Source: Hymenoscyphus infarciens
Lineage: Eukaryota; Ascomycota; Leotiomycetes; Helotiales; Helotiaceae
Direction of reading: 5' to 3'
NCBI GenBank assembly: GCA_001414345.1
Contig: LLCB01000123.1
Location: 62,001 to 126,000, forward strand
Length of the DNA stretch: 64,000 bases
Part shown: piece by piece, positions 44,977-56,506 of the stretch
How the letters are laid out: each line of letters starts with the position of its first letter
How positions within the stretch are numbered: position 1 is the stretch's first letter
Notes under the pieces: generated by a model
Told to the model about the DNA's origin: nothing
Database searches by the model: none
Seen by the model: only the letters and a program-made list of their open reading frames with translations
Made by a program: the position numbers and the translations under genes

Positions 44977-46760
44977 ATGCTAGAAGGGTAGGATAATAGA
45001 CCAAATAATATGAACGAGCTTGAGGTGTTGAGATATGCAGGAAGTCTGCTATTCTCGACGTCCTAATAACTTCGTATGATTATTTCAGTTGTTCTTGCCC
45101 TTCTAGCGTAATGAAGAACATAAGATTTATTTTACACTAGTACCAAAACTATGTCAAGGCATGCCAGGTTTGATCAGCATGTCTTAAAATATGTTTACTA
45201 GAAAGGTACGAATAATTGAATAAACCATAAAACAATTCTAGGGGCTTATCGATGCTCGATTTTCGAGATATCTTGCTCTCTTAGTTTGTTCTTAAGGTTT
45301 ATTTAATTTCTTTGCTCTTGTAGCATAATAAGAACTTGAAATCTCTCCTTACTACAACATATTCTCAGACAGAGGACTTCCCGTGTTCGATAAGTAGTTG
45401 CTCAGAGTCATTATACGAGAGGACGGGGATAATTTGATAAATCATAGAGCAATACTAGGTGATTGACAATACTTTGATTTTAAAAGACCTCGCTATTCCA
45501 GTATGTTCGTATGCTTGAACCAAGTACCCTACTCTTCTTATATATTCAGAACGCTTTATCTCTTCTCACAACAAGCTAGAACCAGGGAGTGGACTTCCCG
45601 TGTTCAACAAACTATCACTTAATGATTTTACACTAGAAGAGAAGTGTAATTGAGTAAATCATACGAAAATACTATAAGCTTGAGGATAATCTACTTTCCT
45701 TATCCGAAACTTCTTCATATAATCAACTCAATTATTATAATCTTTCAGCATAATAAAGTTATTCGATCTCTTTTTACTGTAAACATTCGTACAAACGGCT
45801 AGCTATAGAATTACTCAACAGCTTTACGCTAAAAAAGAAGGATAATTGAATAAAATACACGGCTATACCAGAAGCTTCAGAAAATCAACGCTCGTTTAAC
45901 CAAACATCTTCATATGCCCAACTCGATTGACCTTCTCGTCGAGCTTAATAACGTTATTCAACCTCTGTTTACTGGAAGTTTATTCCAGCGAGAGCATCAG
46001 CTATGGTTCCATGTACAAGTGCTCGAAGATATTATACTAAAATATAATGGCAAAGAGATGAATCAAATGTTGATCGGTTTGCCATTCCAGTTTGTATATA
46101 TACGTAAACTCATACTCTGTCAATCTAGCATAACGTGTCTGGGCGGATAAAAAGAGTTTTGAGAATCTCAACGTAATTATCTAGAGTGCACTCACTGTGG
46201 CGGTATTATGCTAGAGGCCAAGGACAGCTCAAAGAATCATACAGCAATACTGGAAGCCTGGCAATAATCGAGTTTGATATTAGCTCAAGTTTCCAGGTTT
46301 CTTCTCATGAATGATTCAATTATGCTATGATCCCAGCATAATACTATTAAGTAGAAGTACGAGTACTTGCGAATACTCAGATTAATACGTCTGACGCAGC
46401 GCGTTTCCAGAGTTCTGTATTTAAAACACTTAGGGAATTAGATAACAAAACTAAAACCTTAACCATAATCGATAATTCGACAAGGTTTTGTTCCCAGTTT
46501 GTTCTCATAAGAAACTTAATTGCCCGAAACTTCTAGCATAACATCTTTCAGTTGACGTCAGCCTCTCTGCGAGTCCTTAGAGTATTCTGCCAAACGGAAG
46601 GGTTCTTGAACAATATTATACTAGAATATTTTAATTGCTCATATAACACAACTAGATACTTGGAAGATAATCGAGTTTTCAGTTGACTCTTATCGTGGTT
46701 TGTTCTTACAAATAATGCAGTTACTCCCCACTCCTCAAAAAACACTTCGAGGTGACAGCC
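44977..46760. repeat. Degenerate tandem array, about nine units of roughly 210 bp
   Basis: Units begin near 44977, 45196, 45411, 45624, 45822, 46030, 46204, 46435 and 46614. Each opens with a word like TTATGCTAGAAG and then AATTGAATAAATCATA. A middle part resembles CAATACTAGAAGCTTG and AATAATCGAGTTT, then CAGTTTGTTCTTATA. A closing word resembles CTTCTAGCATAATA, the near-complement of the opening. Parts of GTGGACTTCCCGTGTTC occur between units two to four. The spacing is about 173-231 bases. The copies have diverged strongly, so the array is old. No coding potential. A single inverted copy lies at about 50325-50480. Confidence 0.75.
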
Positions 46761-48270
46761 ACTTGTGAATGCCAGTTTTTATCTACCCTGCCTAGCCTCT
46801 TGGGGTAGTCTTCCCGTTCTTATCTCAGCTAACCAGATTGCTCAGATAGTCTAGCCTCTCCCAGCCTAGGAGTAGGTCGTCGCTTTTCTTATCCTTGCGT
46901 GGGGTAGACTAGACAAGCAATTTGGGTAGAGAATCGAGGACTGGAATAGGGATTTCAGAGTCTGGAACGAGGGTTCTCTAAATTGAGCGAATTGCTATCT
47001 GAAATATAACATAAATAACTCCACTGCAACGCCCCCAGTGAGTTGAAAGTCCAAAACTGGGGATCGCCTTTCCTGTCTGGAGTTGTAGCTCTCTAGTTGG
47101 GAAGTGCGATGTGCAACAACAACACGAGATACAACGTCCAATTGAAGATATTAAATTCAATGAGATTAGAGCGTTTATTGGAAAGCAAATAACCAAGAGA
47201 ATAGACAAAATTCAAGAGCAACTTAAATATTCCAAGGAAAGCTTGAGGTTTACAAAAGGTCCAAGTTTCAACAAAAGATTGAAAATTAAAAATGATCCAA
47301 ATGAGTGTTTTTGATTTGAACGAATTTTAACATCCGATAGAAGAAAACTTGACTAGGCCTTTTGGAGTTCTCTTTAGCAGTCGGAAGAAGACAAGCGATA
47401 TGAGTTCTAACGAAAGTTGAGCATTCGTTAAGAGATTGGAAATTCCAGAGGAAAGTCAAAGTCGAACGAGAGCTTCTACGATCAAGTCAAGTTTTAGCCT
47501 TCAAGAGAAACGATCGCCTCTGGAAGAAACTGTTGACACTCAAGAAGAGATTCCAGGCTCAAGAGGAGATGGATAATGCAAGTAGATCTTCGACATCCAA
47601 AGGAGGCTTTGAAGTTCAAGAGCAAGAAATCTTTCCAAGGATGAGGAATCCCGCCTATGAATGGACCTGGGATTCAACCAATACTCTTCTTTGATCTCAT
47701 TACCAAAAAAGCTCCGTGATATGCAACTCCCCTTACATATGATCTGTAAATGCATGCTCAAATGTTTGCAAATTCTCAGCATACACCTCTGAGCTAGAAT
47801 GTATGCAAGGCAGTTATCCAAACACAGAGCTTCCAACATGCATATGCTGAAATTATTCATGCCAGGATTGGAGACATGTAAAATGTAACCACTTTTTGTT
47901 ACCAAGATCCCAACTCCAACCATGTTCTTTGTTTTTCTTTCTTTTCGTCCAGATACAATATGAAGAAAGTTTCTTGGAATATTTCTCATTAATCTCGCAA
48001 GGGGTTGTGAGACCCGAGATATGTCCGAAATCAACGGCAAAAGCCGGTTGAAGCCGCCCTGTGGCGTCACCCGTAATTTTATCTTGATGACAGAGTCGCG
48101 AACCGCCAAAACATTCAACCAACAACTTGACGCGACCATTTCAAAGGAAGAATAGAAGGCACAGAAAGGAGATGAGTATAGAGCGAAGCGGTGCGAAGAA
48201 AGGGGCACAGCGCTAACCAGGTCTTGTTCTTTCCAGGCAAGAGCACCAGGGATGGCAGTGCAACCTCTGC

Positions 48271-48314
48271 GACCGACGACCGACGACGACCGACGACGAC
48301 GACGACGACCGACG
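48271..48314. repeat. GAC trinucleotide microsatellite
   Basis: A short run of GAC units, interrupted by CGAC phase shifts. It lies in sequence without a supported gene. Confidence 0.85.
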
Positions 48315-48699
48315 CTCAGCGATCAAAGGATACTCCCAGAGTGCAGTTCTCTGGGAGTAGCCTTTGGTCGGATTGCCCTTGTAGTTCCTTTCAAAGCCGA
48401 ATAGCCAAAACACAGACAACATCTCTTGAGGAGTGTTGTTTGTGCGATGGTTGTTCACCATGGAGGATGAAAGAGTTGAAAAGAGACAAGAGCCTCAAGA
48501 AAGGGAATTTGAAAAGATTTGTGGGTCATGCCAAACTACGTGGTGAAACTACGTCAGGAAATTCGGTTACTTGCGGCAAGAATCGGTGTTGAAAACGGCC
48601 CCACCAGGGCTCACCATCTCAACAAAAAACACCATTTTAACAAGACTGTAGGGAAAGTTCCCTCTTTCACAGTTAAATATCCAAGATAAAGTCCCCAAT

Positions 48700-49580
48700 T
48701 TGATCAAACATGCTCTCATCCTTTCCGCCCTTTCAATCCCAAGTGGGCTCAACTTAACTCCCAGGTTTGTGTCGAGTTCTATTTCTTCAGTGGAATGGGA
48801 TCCGATGCCAGAGAGATCTTCACCCCACAAAGTCATTCCCACAACTAGCCATGGATCTGGTGCCAGCTTCGTTGGATTTCGTTGGATTTCGTTGGATTTT
48901 TGCATTTTCCAATCTCCTGTGCCTTGTCTTAAATTACCTTGGTGGGGTATGAATACTTAGCGCTTCATCTTTGTCATTGAGTTTGGCTATGGACTGATAG
49001 AGGTGAGGAACGTTGCTGAGCCAGTCGTTCTATTGAGCTTCGGGTTGAACCAAGGTCTCTGAGGCATACACGGGCATGTCTTCAAGACCTTGGCGATGAG
49101 TTTTTTCCGCGTTTGTTGCTTTTGTATATTGTAGGAACTAGGATGGGATATTGCAGCTTTGGAAAGGGAAGAACACAAAACGACATCCATTAGCAGTTTC
49201 CCTTTTCGCAATACAAAGATCCCCTCGACCTCCCCCCCCACATTTCCCCTCCAGGCTCGTTCAAAGAATGTCCTCCATCAGTTCCACGTCTTCAATCCCA
49301 AGAGGGCTCAGCTTAACAGTCGGCTTCAGAGGACGGTTTCCCAAGCCTGCTGATGGGTTGACTTTCATTCCATGCTTGTTTAAATGGGATCCGATACCCG
49401 AGAGTTGCTCTCCCGTGAAGTCGTTTCCCCAGCCGACCGTAGACCTGGAGAGCCAGGTTGATTGCGGTTCCAGAGGCGTATGCAAGGCCTCCATACTTCG
49501 AGGCCTCCATACTTTGTCCATTCATAAATTTCTTGTGTCATACCTAAAGGTACCTCAGTGGGGTATGAATGCGCAGTTTG
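48700..49580. repeat. Direct duplication of an old coding-like segment
   Basis: Two segments about 590 bp apart (roughly 48715-48960 and 49285-49580) share strings such as TTCAATCCCAAG, GGGCTCA, CTTAAC, TGGGATCCGAT and GTGGGGTATGAAT. On the minus strand both read LSGIGSH, then VKLSPLGIE, in related order. They therefore look like a duplicated, now broken, protein-coding piece. I do not recognise the protein family. Confidence 0.6.
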
Positions 49581-50324
49581 CGGTGTTTAAATGGAGCGAT
49601 AAATGGACGTATTTCTGTTCAGCCAGACATCCGATTACGTTTCAGACTAGATAGAGGCCTTGAGGATGAGTATATGATTTATGAGTCCAAGGCCCGAGGT
49701 ATGAAGCTTCTCCTTCTCGGCTGATGCGTGTGTTGCATTTTGATCTCCTTGTAAATAATCACCGACGACTGAGTGTGATCCTTGGGATAGGATGCCTTTT
49801 CGGTCCCTATCTCCTCTTTTATTTCGATCTTGGCTCGCGTCTGAAAGTTTGCTGTTGTCTTTTTTCGTTACTTTGGAAAGACTTGCGCCGCTGTTGGGGG
49901 AGGGGATAATTTTTTCGACGGGCGGTGATGTCCTGAGCAACAGCATGTCGTCAGAAAGCCGAGTTTCTGCTGGTGCGCATAGTCCGAGTTGACAACATGC
50001 CTACATACTCAACCGCCTTCCCGAGGAATTGTCTTTCCAAGCCACCCTGCTGGCTTTTGATACATTGTTATTACAAGGCAGGGCCGCTCTCTTACAATGG
50101 ATTTGGTTATTGTTCAAAGCTTGCACTTATTTCTATTCGTTGTTTCGTTGTAGCTAGCACCTGGCAAGCGTCTCCTCATTTGTGTACGTTGTCTGAGCTG
50201 GATGCTTGCGGTGATTATGTGGTGTTTAGCAGACAAAATGGAACTTGACCTTGATATCGGTGTATTAAGGTGGTGAGTTTTGCACGTTCTTGATATAATC
50301 ATCTTCTACTTCTATTCTACTATT

Positions 50325-50480
50325 GTTGGGAACGTTCTTTCCTATAACAGCTTTGAAGCAATTAAATCAAACCTGAGAACAAACTGAAATGGCAAGATAT
50401 ATTAAAGTTAGACTATTATCAAGCTCCTAGTAGTATTACATCATTTATTTAATTGTTCCAGCCCTTCTAGTATGATATCG
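50325..50480 (-). repeat. Inverted single copy of the 210 bp satellite unit
   Basis: Read on the minus strand it has ATACTAGAAGGG, then AATTAAATAAATGAT, then AATACTACTAGGAGCTTG, then TTTCAGTTTGTTCTCA. This is the order found in the units of the array at 44977-46760. Confidence 0.7.
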
Positions 50481-50583
50481 CTGAGTACATTTATATTGAA
50501 TGATGGGGAAGTCTTCTCACTGGGATATATCCACTGTCACGGGGAATGATGCGTGCAAATTGGACCGGGCGATGTTGAAAAAC

Positions 50584-51402
50584 TCATTTTTTTATGAATA
50601 AAAACCAGGTCAATATCTCCCACTCAATGCTTCCCCAATTCCAATTTCTCTTCTCGTTGTAAAACAAAAAGCGCCCTATTAGTATACAATAATTCAACCT
50701 TGTCTCTTCCGTATTCTGGTTCCATTCCATGTATTCCGGATCATCAGTAACCTCATTGAACCAGACCATAACCTTCTTATAACCAATTAGAAGCACAATC
50801 TCGTTATAGTATGGTTCATTGAGACTGAAGTGTGGATATCCGTGTGCGGGAATCCCCTTCGTTCCCGCGGCCATCATAGCCATGGCGACGAAGGTGAAGA
50901 GATACTCGATCCAACGAATGTACATCCTGTCCATCTCTCGTCCATTATGTCCTCCCCCAGTATTTAAATCGATTGGTGTCGAATGTATTGTGGAAGCAGG
51001 GAGAATAGAGGTTGCCGTCGTAAGGAGGGGTTTTCTGCTGGTTCCAATCGGCTGGGAAAAGGCGCTCTTGATCCAGCGTATCGGTGAACGCCACTGGGCC
51101 GTCGAAGTCGCTGATGCCAGAACCTGATCGTTCCATCCGCAAGGGTCAAAGCTGCCTCTGGTGTCGCACCCTTGGCCTTGAGTTGCTCTTTCCAAGCGAA
51201 GTGGAAGTCGTAGATATGGCTTACTCCCATTCGGAATTGAATTGAGATCCTGCGCCAAGGGCGCGCCACATAAATGCCTTAAGGCCTGACAACGCAGCCA
51301 GACAGCTTGGATGGGCTTAGCGACTTTTGACAGGGGAGGTGAAAGGGTTGGTGATATGGTTGAGTGCACCTCGGTGACTTGCTCTCGATTCCATATTGGC
51401 AA
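50584..51402 (-). pseudogene. Uncharacterised coding-like relic in several frames
   Basis: Three stretches in three frames follow each other with protein-like content. These are IYDFHFAWKEQLKAKGATPE and EAALTLADGTI (about 51220-51140), GISDFDGPVAFTDTLDQERL with FPADWNQQKTPPYDGN (about 51120-50950), and MYIRWIEYLFTFVAMAMMAA with HFSLNEPYYNEIVLL (about 50935-50780). This would suit a frameshifted gene or an unresolved exon structure. I cannot name the family. Confidence 0.35.
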
Positions 51403-51674
51403 GCTGCTTCATCAATGCTTGGTTGGTATTGCGCAAGGTCTGCTCGTGGTTGCACGCCTCTTGCGCTTGTTGTCTTTTTCGGGTTTGGAGGCGTTCGATG
51501 CGTTGGAGGGTGCTGGAGAGGGAATGGATGTAGGCTTTGGGTGTTTGCCGTTACTGATGCCACCCGCAGCTGCGGTGACATCGCTCTTGAAGAGCTTTGT
51601 CTGCTTACTCCTAAGCACCAGATAGCTTAGATGGGCTTAGCGACTTTTGACCTGGGAGGTGAGGGGGTTGGTGA
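51301..51674. repeat. 55 bp direct repeat, copies 320 bp apart
   Basis: Copies at 51301-51355 and 51621-51674 share ATGGGCTTAGCGACTTTTGA, then GGGAGGTGA, then GGGTTGGTGA, with few differences. The sequence between them has no supported gene. Confidence 0.8.
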
Positions 51675-53189
51675 CGTTCGAAGATGGTTATCATTGTCGC
51701 TCCTTGTATCCGGTAAAGGTACGTGTGGCCGCCCAAAGGTTGGTCGAGATTGGGTATGTGAGGAGGAGTTGTTCGGAGATCAGGGCTTTTGAATCGTGGA
51801 CTGGGTCGTGGACTGGATCGTAGTGCGGTCCCCACGATGGAGAGTCGAGCTCGTGTTCACCACCAGGTTTTCATACGAAGGGTTGGGGAATAGCCGATCG
51901 CGATGACTGAATGGCTCCGGCGAAGATGAGTAGAGGAGAGGATGGAAAGGGAGGAGAGAGGTGAGAACGAGGAAGCAAATTGATATGCGAGCGAGGGTAG
52001 AAGAAGAGCTGGTTTCGGCCTCAGACCATGCAAAGGGGGCTATTGCTTATCAGTTCTATTCGACGCCTTTGTCGCAAAGGGCGAAGAGCGTACCGAGAAC
52101 ATCGCAAGACGTTTCCATATTGTTTTTGTGTAGTTTGTTGGAGTTGGATGTTGTAAAAGACTGCAAGTGTGCTGTGTTTAGCGGGGGGAAAAGCCGGGGT
52201 TGAATTTAATATTATATATTAGTGTATCGCGGTGGGTTAAGCACGTGCTTTGCTCGAGGCTACAGTACCCCTAGGGTACCACGGAATGAAGGGCTTCTCG
52301 GCTATTCATCGCAAAGCCACCGATTATTGCTTGCCCATCCTGTCCGTATTGCTGTACAGATGAATTCTTAGCTTTCATCTTTTTCTGACGTCTCTCAGTC
52401 ATCATTCTAGGTGCAGCCCTTGCGTAGCATTTCATTCCAAAACGTCGCAAAAAACCCGTGCTCCTTTGAGGAAAAGGGAATTATGACCTCTTTTATTTCA
52501 ACACTACCCATGAGGAGGGTTCTTTGATGCCCCCTTTCTCATCTACACAGTTCTGTGAGTATCGTTCTTCCCTGCCCAAATCGACCATCGCTATTCAGAG
52601 GCCGATGACCTCAAAGACACAAACAAGAGAAGCGACGGAATGGGAGGTTGGAGCTGCTGAGGCATCGTAAGGCTGTAGATACATCGTGGCCGAACTCGAG
52701 TCCGCATTCGATCGTGAAACGAAACCACGTTAATCTATCCTATTCCTACCCAAACCCCAAACCGCGGCTGCATTACCCCTTGTTGGTCCTCTGCCAAGAG
52801 ATTAACGCTATGCCTGCCACCCTTCACGACACCCTCCCTTCTACCTCGGACATCGACTCCAAGCTCGTATAGAAGCATGCGTCTTTTGGACAAGACTTAC
52901 AAACACATATTTACGGGACACAATCTCTGGGCCTGGGTTCTCTTGTCTGGTTGGCAGATATTCGAAAAAACATCGAGCCCTCTTGCATATACGTTCGTAC
53001 CCTTCCCGTTTCGACCTCTCAAAGTCTTTAGGAACTCGACAATTACGATTGCCTCCCTCCCGTATGCTCTGTTTTGGTTGGCATTCGGCCTCGGATGGCG
53101 AATATAATACATCACCGACCTCTTTTCCTTGACTAGCAAACGAATCGCAAACAATTCTACCCCTGCTCTCGAAATCTGTAGCATAAGGG

Positions 53190-53335
53190 ACAGATCACAG
53201 ATCAGGAGCTTATGGCTGGGCCCGGTGAAATACGTGAAAGTAATCTCTTATGTGGTGTGGTAATAAACGTCTAAAGAGAGAAGAGGAGAGTGCGAAGCAC
53301 TCGGAATATATACAGGTCCACTAGTGTGGTCACGT
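53190..53335. mobile_element. Relative of the peroxidase insertion at the edge of the AT-rich block
   Basis: About 85-100 bases (53247-53333) match the inserted element at 18937-19119, ending in the same CAACAAA. An ATCACAG word at 53199 mirrors the first bases of that insert. Just to the right the AT-rich block begins, so this could be an LTR remnant at one end of a retroelement. No target duplication was found. Confidence 0.5.
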
Positions 53336-54622
53336 GTCCTTCCCGCAACAAAATCCCATGCTGGAAAACAACCACTACGACTTCCTCTTATACCCCCTTT
53401 TTAGTTTGCAGTCAGCGTCCGATAGTTAGGGGATCAAGATAGGTACTCTAAAAATACACAAGAAACTCAAAAATAACTCCATAGTCCCTCTTTCTTTACT
53501 AGCTAGCTAGCTAGGATTCTTATTCAAATTTCAACGTATTCCTACCTAGAGATGCTTATTATTACGTTTCGTAAAGTAACACGAAACGCTTATTTAGCGT
53601 AAAGCGTAATATAGCTATTAGCGTTATTATAGAATAAATTTTAGGTATAAAAGTATATAAATATAGTACTGAAATATAGCCTTTTAATATAAAAAGTAAT
53701 GATTTATATTATAATTATATAGAATAATTAAAGCTATTCCTAGAATCGTTATCGCTCTTATTATTATTACTCTCGTTATCTTCGTCTTCGTCTTTGTCTT
53801 CGTCTTCGTCCTCTCTATTTAGTAATATATCCTCTCTATTCTACTTCTATACTACTTTATCCTAATCGGCTTATATAACTAACATTTTGCTATATTACTT
53901 TATTACTTTATCGACACTTTTAACGTTCTTTATCTTAATAAGTTAGGCTTTTACTTTAAGACTAAGGTTATAAGCTCTTTGGTTTAATATTATAGAAGTA
54001 CTTTAAGCTAGTTATAGTATTATAGAAAAATATTATTTTAGAAAAGAAGTTCTAAAAGATGAAAATTTTCGAGTAAGCGAAGTAAGCGCTAGTACGTAAT
54101 AGGAAATAGAGGCTTTCTATTAGCTAATAAAACTCTTAGTAATATAATAAAGTATATAGCTTATTTAGCCTTACTTTATACTTTATTCGTATTATACCTT
54201 AGCTTTTCGTAAAGGTAATATCTCTATTTCTATCTCTTTTACGAAACTCTCTTCTTCTATTCTCTTCTATTCTCTTCTATTCTTAGAACTATAATCCCTT
54301 CTAATATATTATATCTAATATTAATCCTTTCCTCGTAGATATTCTATATCTAATAGTCGGTAGATCTTTAAAGTACTTCTATATACCTATAAAAAATCAG
54401 TACTATATAACTTATACTAAATAACTCTATTCTTGTTTTCTCGACTAGTAAAACGATAGCACTTATAGACGTTTCTACTCTTTTCTCGTTTCCTCTATTC
54501 TTCGAATTTGAAGCTCTATAGTTATAGTTAGTTATAAGTTAAGCTTCTCTAGTTTTAAAGAGCCGAGAAAAGCTAAAAAAAAAAAAAGTTTTAAAAAGTC
54601 CGTATCTTAAAAAAAGCCTTTC

Positions 54623-54625
<3 letters not shown>

Positions 54626-54655
<30 letters not shown>
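54626..54655. repeat. TC dinucleotide microsatellite
   Basis: An uninterrupted CT run inside the AT-rich block. Confidence 0.9.
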
Positions 54656-54657
<2 letters not shown>

Positions 54658-55119
54658 TCTAGATTAAGAACTCTCTATATTCTTCTTCTCTATATACCTT
54701 CTATAGTCTAAAAACATTCTAGCCTAGTAGTAGTATTATACTAATAACTAGTATATCTTTTTTATACTTAGATAAGTACTAGATACTTAGTTATAGACTT
54801 CTTAGATTAGTTTTATATAGAGTTTAGTATTCTTTTAAACGTAAAGTCGATTCTTAAAGAGTAGTAAATTATCTAATAAGAGATAGTATCTATCTAGAAG
54901 TTTATAACGTTCTTTCTAAAAAAAAGCTTAGATTATCTTCTTTTAACTTCTAAATTATATTTAAACTTATTCCTAGAATAATATCTAACTAAATTATATT
55001 AAGAGATATAAACTATTCTTATAAAAAGGTCTAAATAATTAGGTACTAAAAGAGTATATAAGCAGCTATCTACTTTAGCTTAATTATAGATTTTTAGGTT
55101 TTATTTATATTAGATTAAT

Positions 55120-56375
55120 ATATCTACTTTTTAATTACTCTTCTTAGACGTAAATTAGATCTAAAAGTTAAAATCTAATAAAAACTCTATTTATTAGACT
55201 TACTTAGCTATAAGTAGCTTAGTTATTATAAAGTATTCTAATAATTTATAATCTAAATATATATTAATATACTTCTAATATAATATAAGTTTAAGACGCT
55301 ATTTCTTAAAAGCTTCTATAATAGTAGATAGCTCTTTATTATAGATCTTCTAGTTCGATTTATAACTAACTAGGACGTATAAGTAGAACCTAATAGAGTA
55401 CTAAAGATTATTATACTATTATAAGAATATATCTACTATTACTTCTTCTAAGAAGTCTATTTCTAGCTTTATATTATAATTAAAGTTAAAGTAGTATAAG
55501 GTTTAAATTATAAGTAGCCTAGTCCTTAGTACTTTAAAGGCTTCTTTATATTTAGATATTTATAGAAACGGCTTTATAAAGCGTATTATTATAGTTAGAG
55601 GTTTAGCGATTTTAGTATAACCTTTAATAAATTATTTATAGAATTCTATAAACTCTAAATAAGACTTTATATCTATTATAGTATTAGATTAGACCTAGTT
55701 TTATAAAAGCTCTACTTTTTTAAGATTAACTTCGAGTTCTTTTATAGTTAAGATAAATCCTAAGTATTTAACTCTAGTAATACTAAATTCGCTTTTCTTA
55801 ATATCTATCTAAAGTCCTACTTCTTAGAGCTAATTTAAAACCTTTTTAACTTATTCCTTATATTCTTTAATAGTATTTAAATAAATTAAAATATTATCTA
55901 AGTAGATAATATAGAAGTTATTTAGATAGTTAATTAAGACGTTATTTATATAATATTAATAAATAGTAGAGCTATTATAGAGTCTAAAAGAGAAGACCTT
56001 ATATTTATATATACTATACCTAGTTCTAAACATAGTTATCTCTTTTAAGTTAGAGTCTATTTAGATATAATAGAAAGCTTATCTAATATCTAATTTAATA
56101 AAGATTTTAGCTATTCTTATCTTAGAAAGAAGCTTATTAATATAAGGGATTAAGTAGAGATTATTTTAAGTTAAAGTATTTAGCTTCTTATAATTAATAT
56201 AGAACTATAACTTATTACTATTAGCCTTTTTAATAAAGAGTACTAGAGAGGCGAAAAGGCTATTACTATTAATAATAAACCTCTTATCTAGGTTCTTTAT
56301 AATATACTTCTTTATAGCTTTAAGCTCTATAGTTAACTATTAATATAGAGGCGAAAAGGAGTTAAGAAGTAGCTT
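55120..56375 (-). mobile_element. Ty3/gypsy reverse transcriptase and RNase H relic
   Basis: On the minus strand the order is that of a gypsy polyprotein. The RT start is RFIINSNSLFASLVLFIKKA, then an FYINYKKLNTLT segment. The catalytic region YLDNILIYLNTIKEYKE follows (canonical YLDD, here N for the last D), then KKSEFSITRVKYLGFIL and YLEFIEFYK. RNase H pieces come after (YNKELSTIIEAFKK, YLDYKLLEYFIITKLL). Many in-frame stops sit where Gln or Trp is expected, the C-to-T signature of RIP. Integrase sequence may continue to lower coordinates, but I could not follow it. The element is dead. Confidence 0.85.
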
Positions 56376-56506
56376 ATTTAAAGTAATCTTATAGTTATAT
56401 TTCTAATAAGAAGAGAGCTTATTAGAAGCTATTTTTAAGAATACGTCTTTATAAAATAAGTAATATTTTAGAAGTTAAGCTTATATTAGAGCTCTTATAT
56501 TATTTG

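Larger units (their letters stand above)
46761..53189. other. Gene-poor accessory stretch
   Basis: Apart from the repeats and gene-like fragments listed separately, I see no intact gene here. Open frames near 48208-47540 (minus, 222 codons without a good ATG) and 47111-47314 (plus) have no domain or splice support. The sequence at 52648-53107 (plus) has short frames with a hydrophobic segment (LWAWVLLSGWQIFEK), but no gene model emerges. Confidence 0.4.

Noticed and set aside
47540..48208. 222-codon minus-strand frame
   Set aside because: It begins at a non-ATG codon, has no recognised motif, and other frames in the region are equally open; not supported as a gene.
48271..48314. GAC run as part of a coding poly-Asp/Arg tract
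   Set aside because: No frame around it carries other protein features; kept only as a microsatellite.
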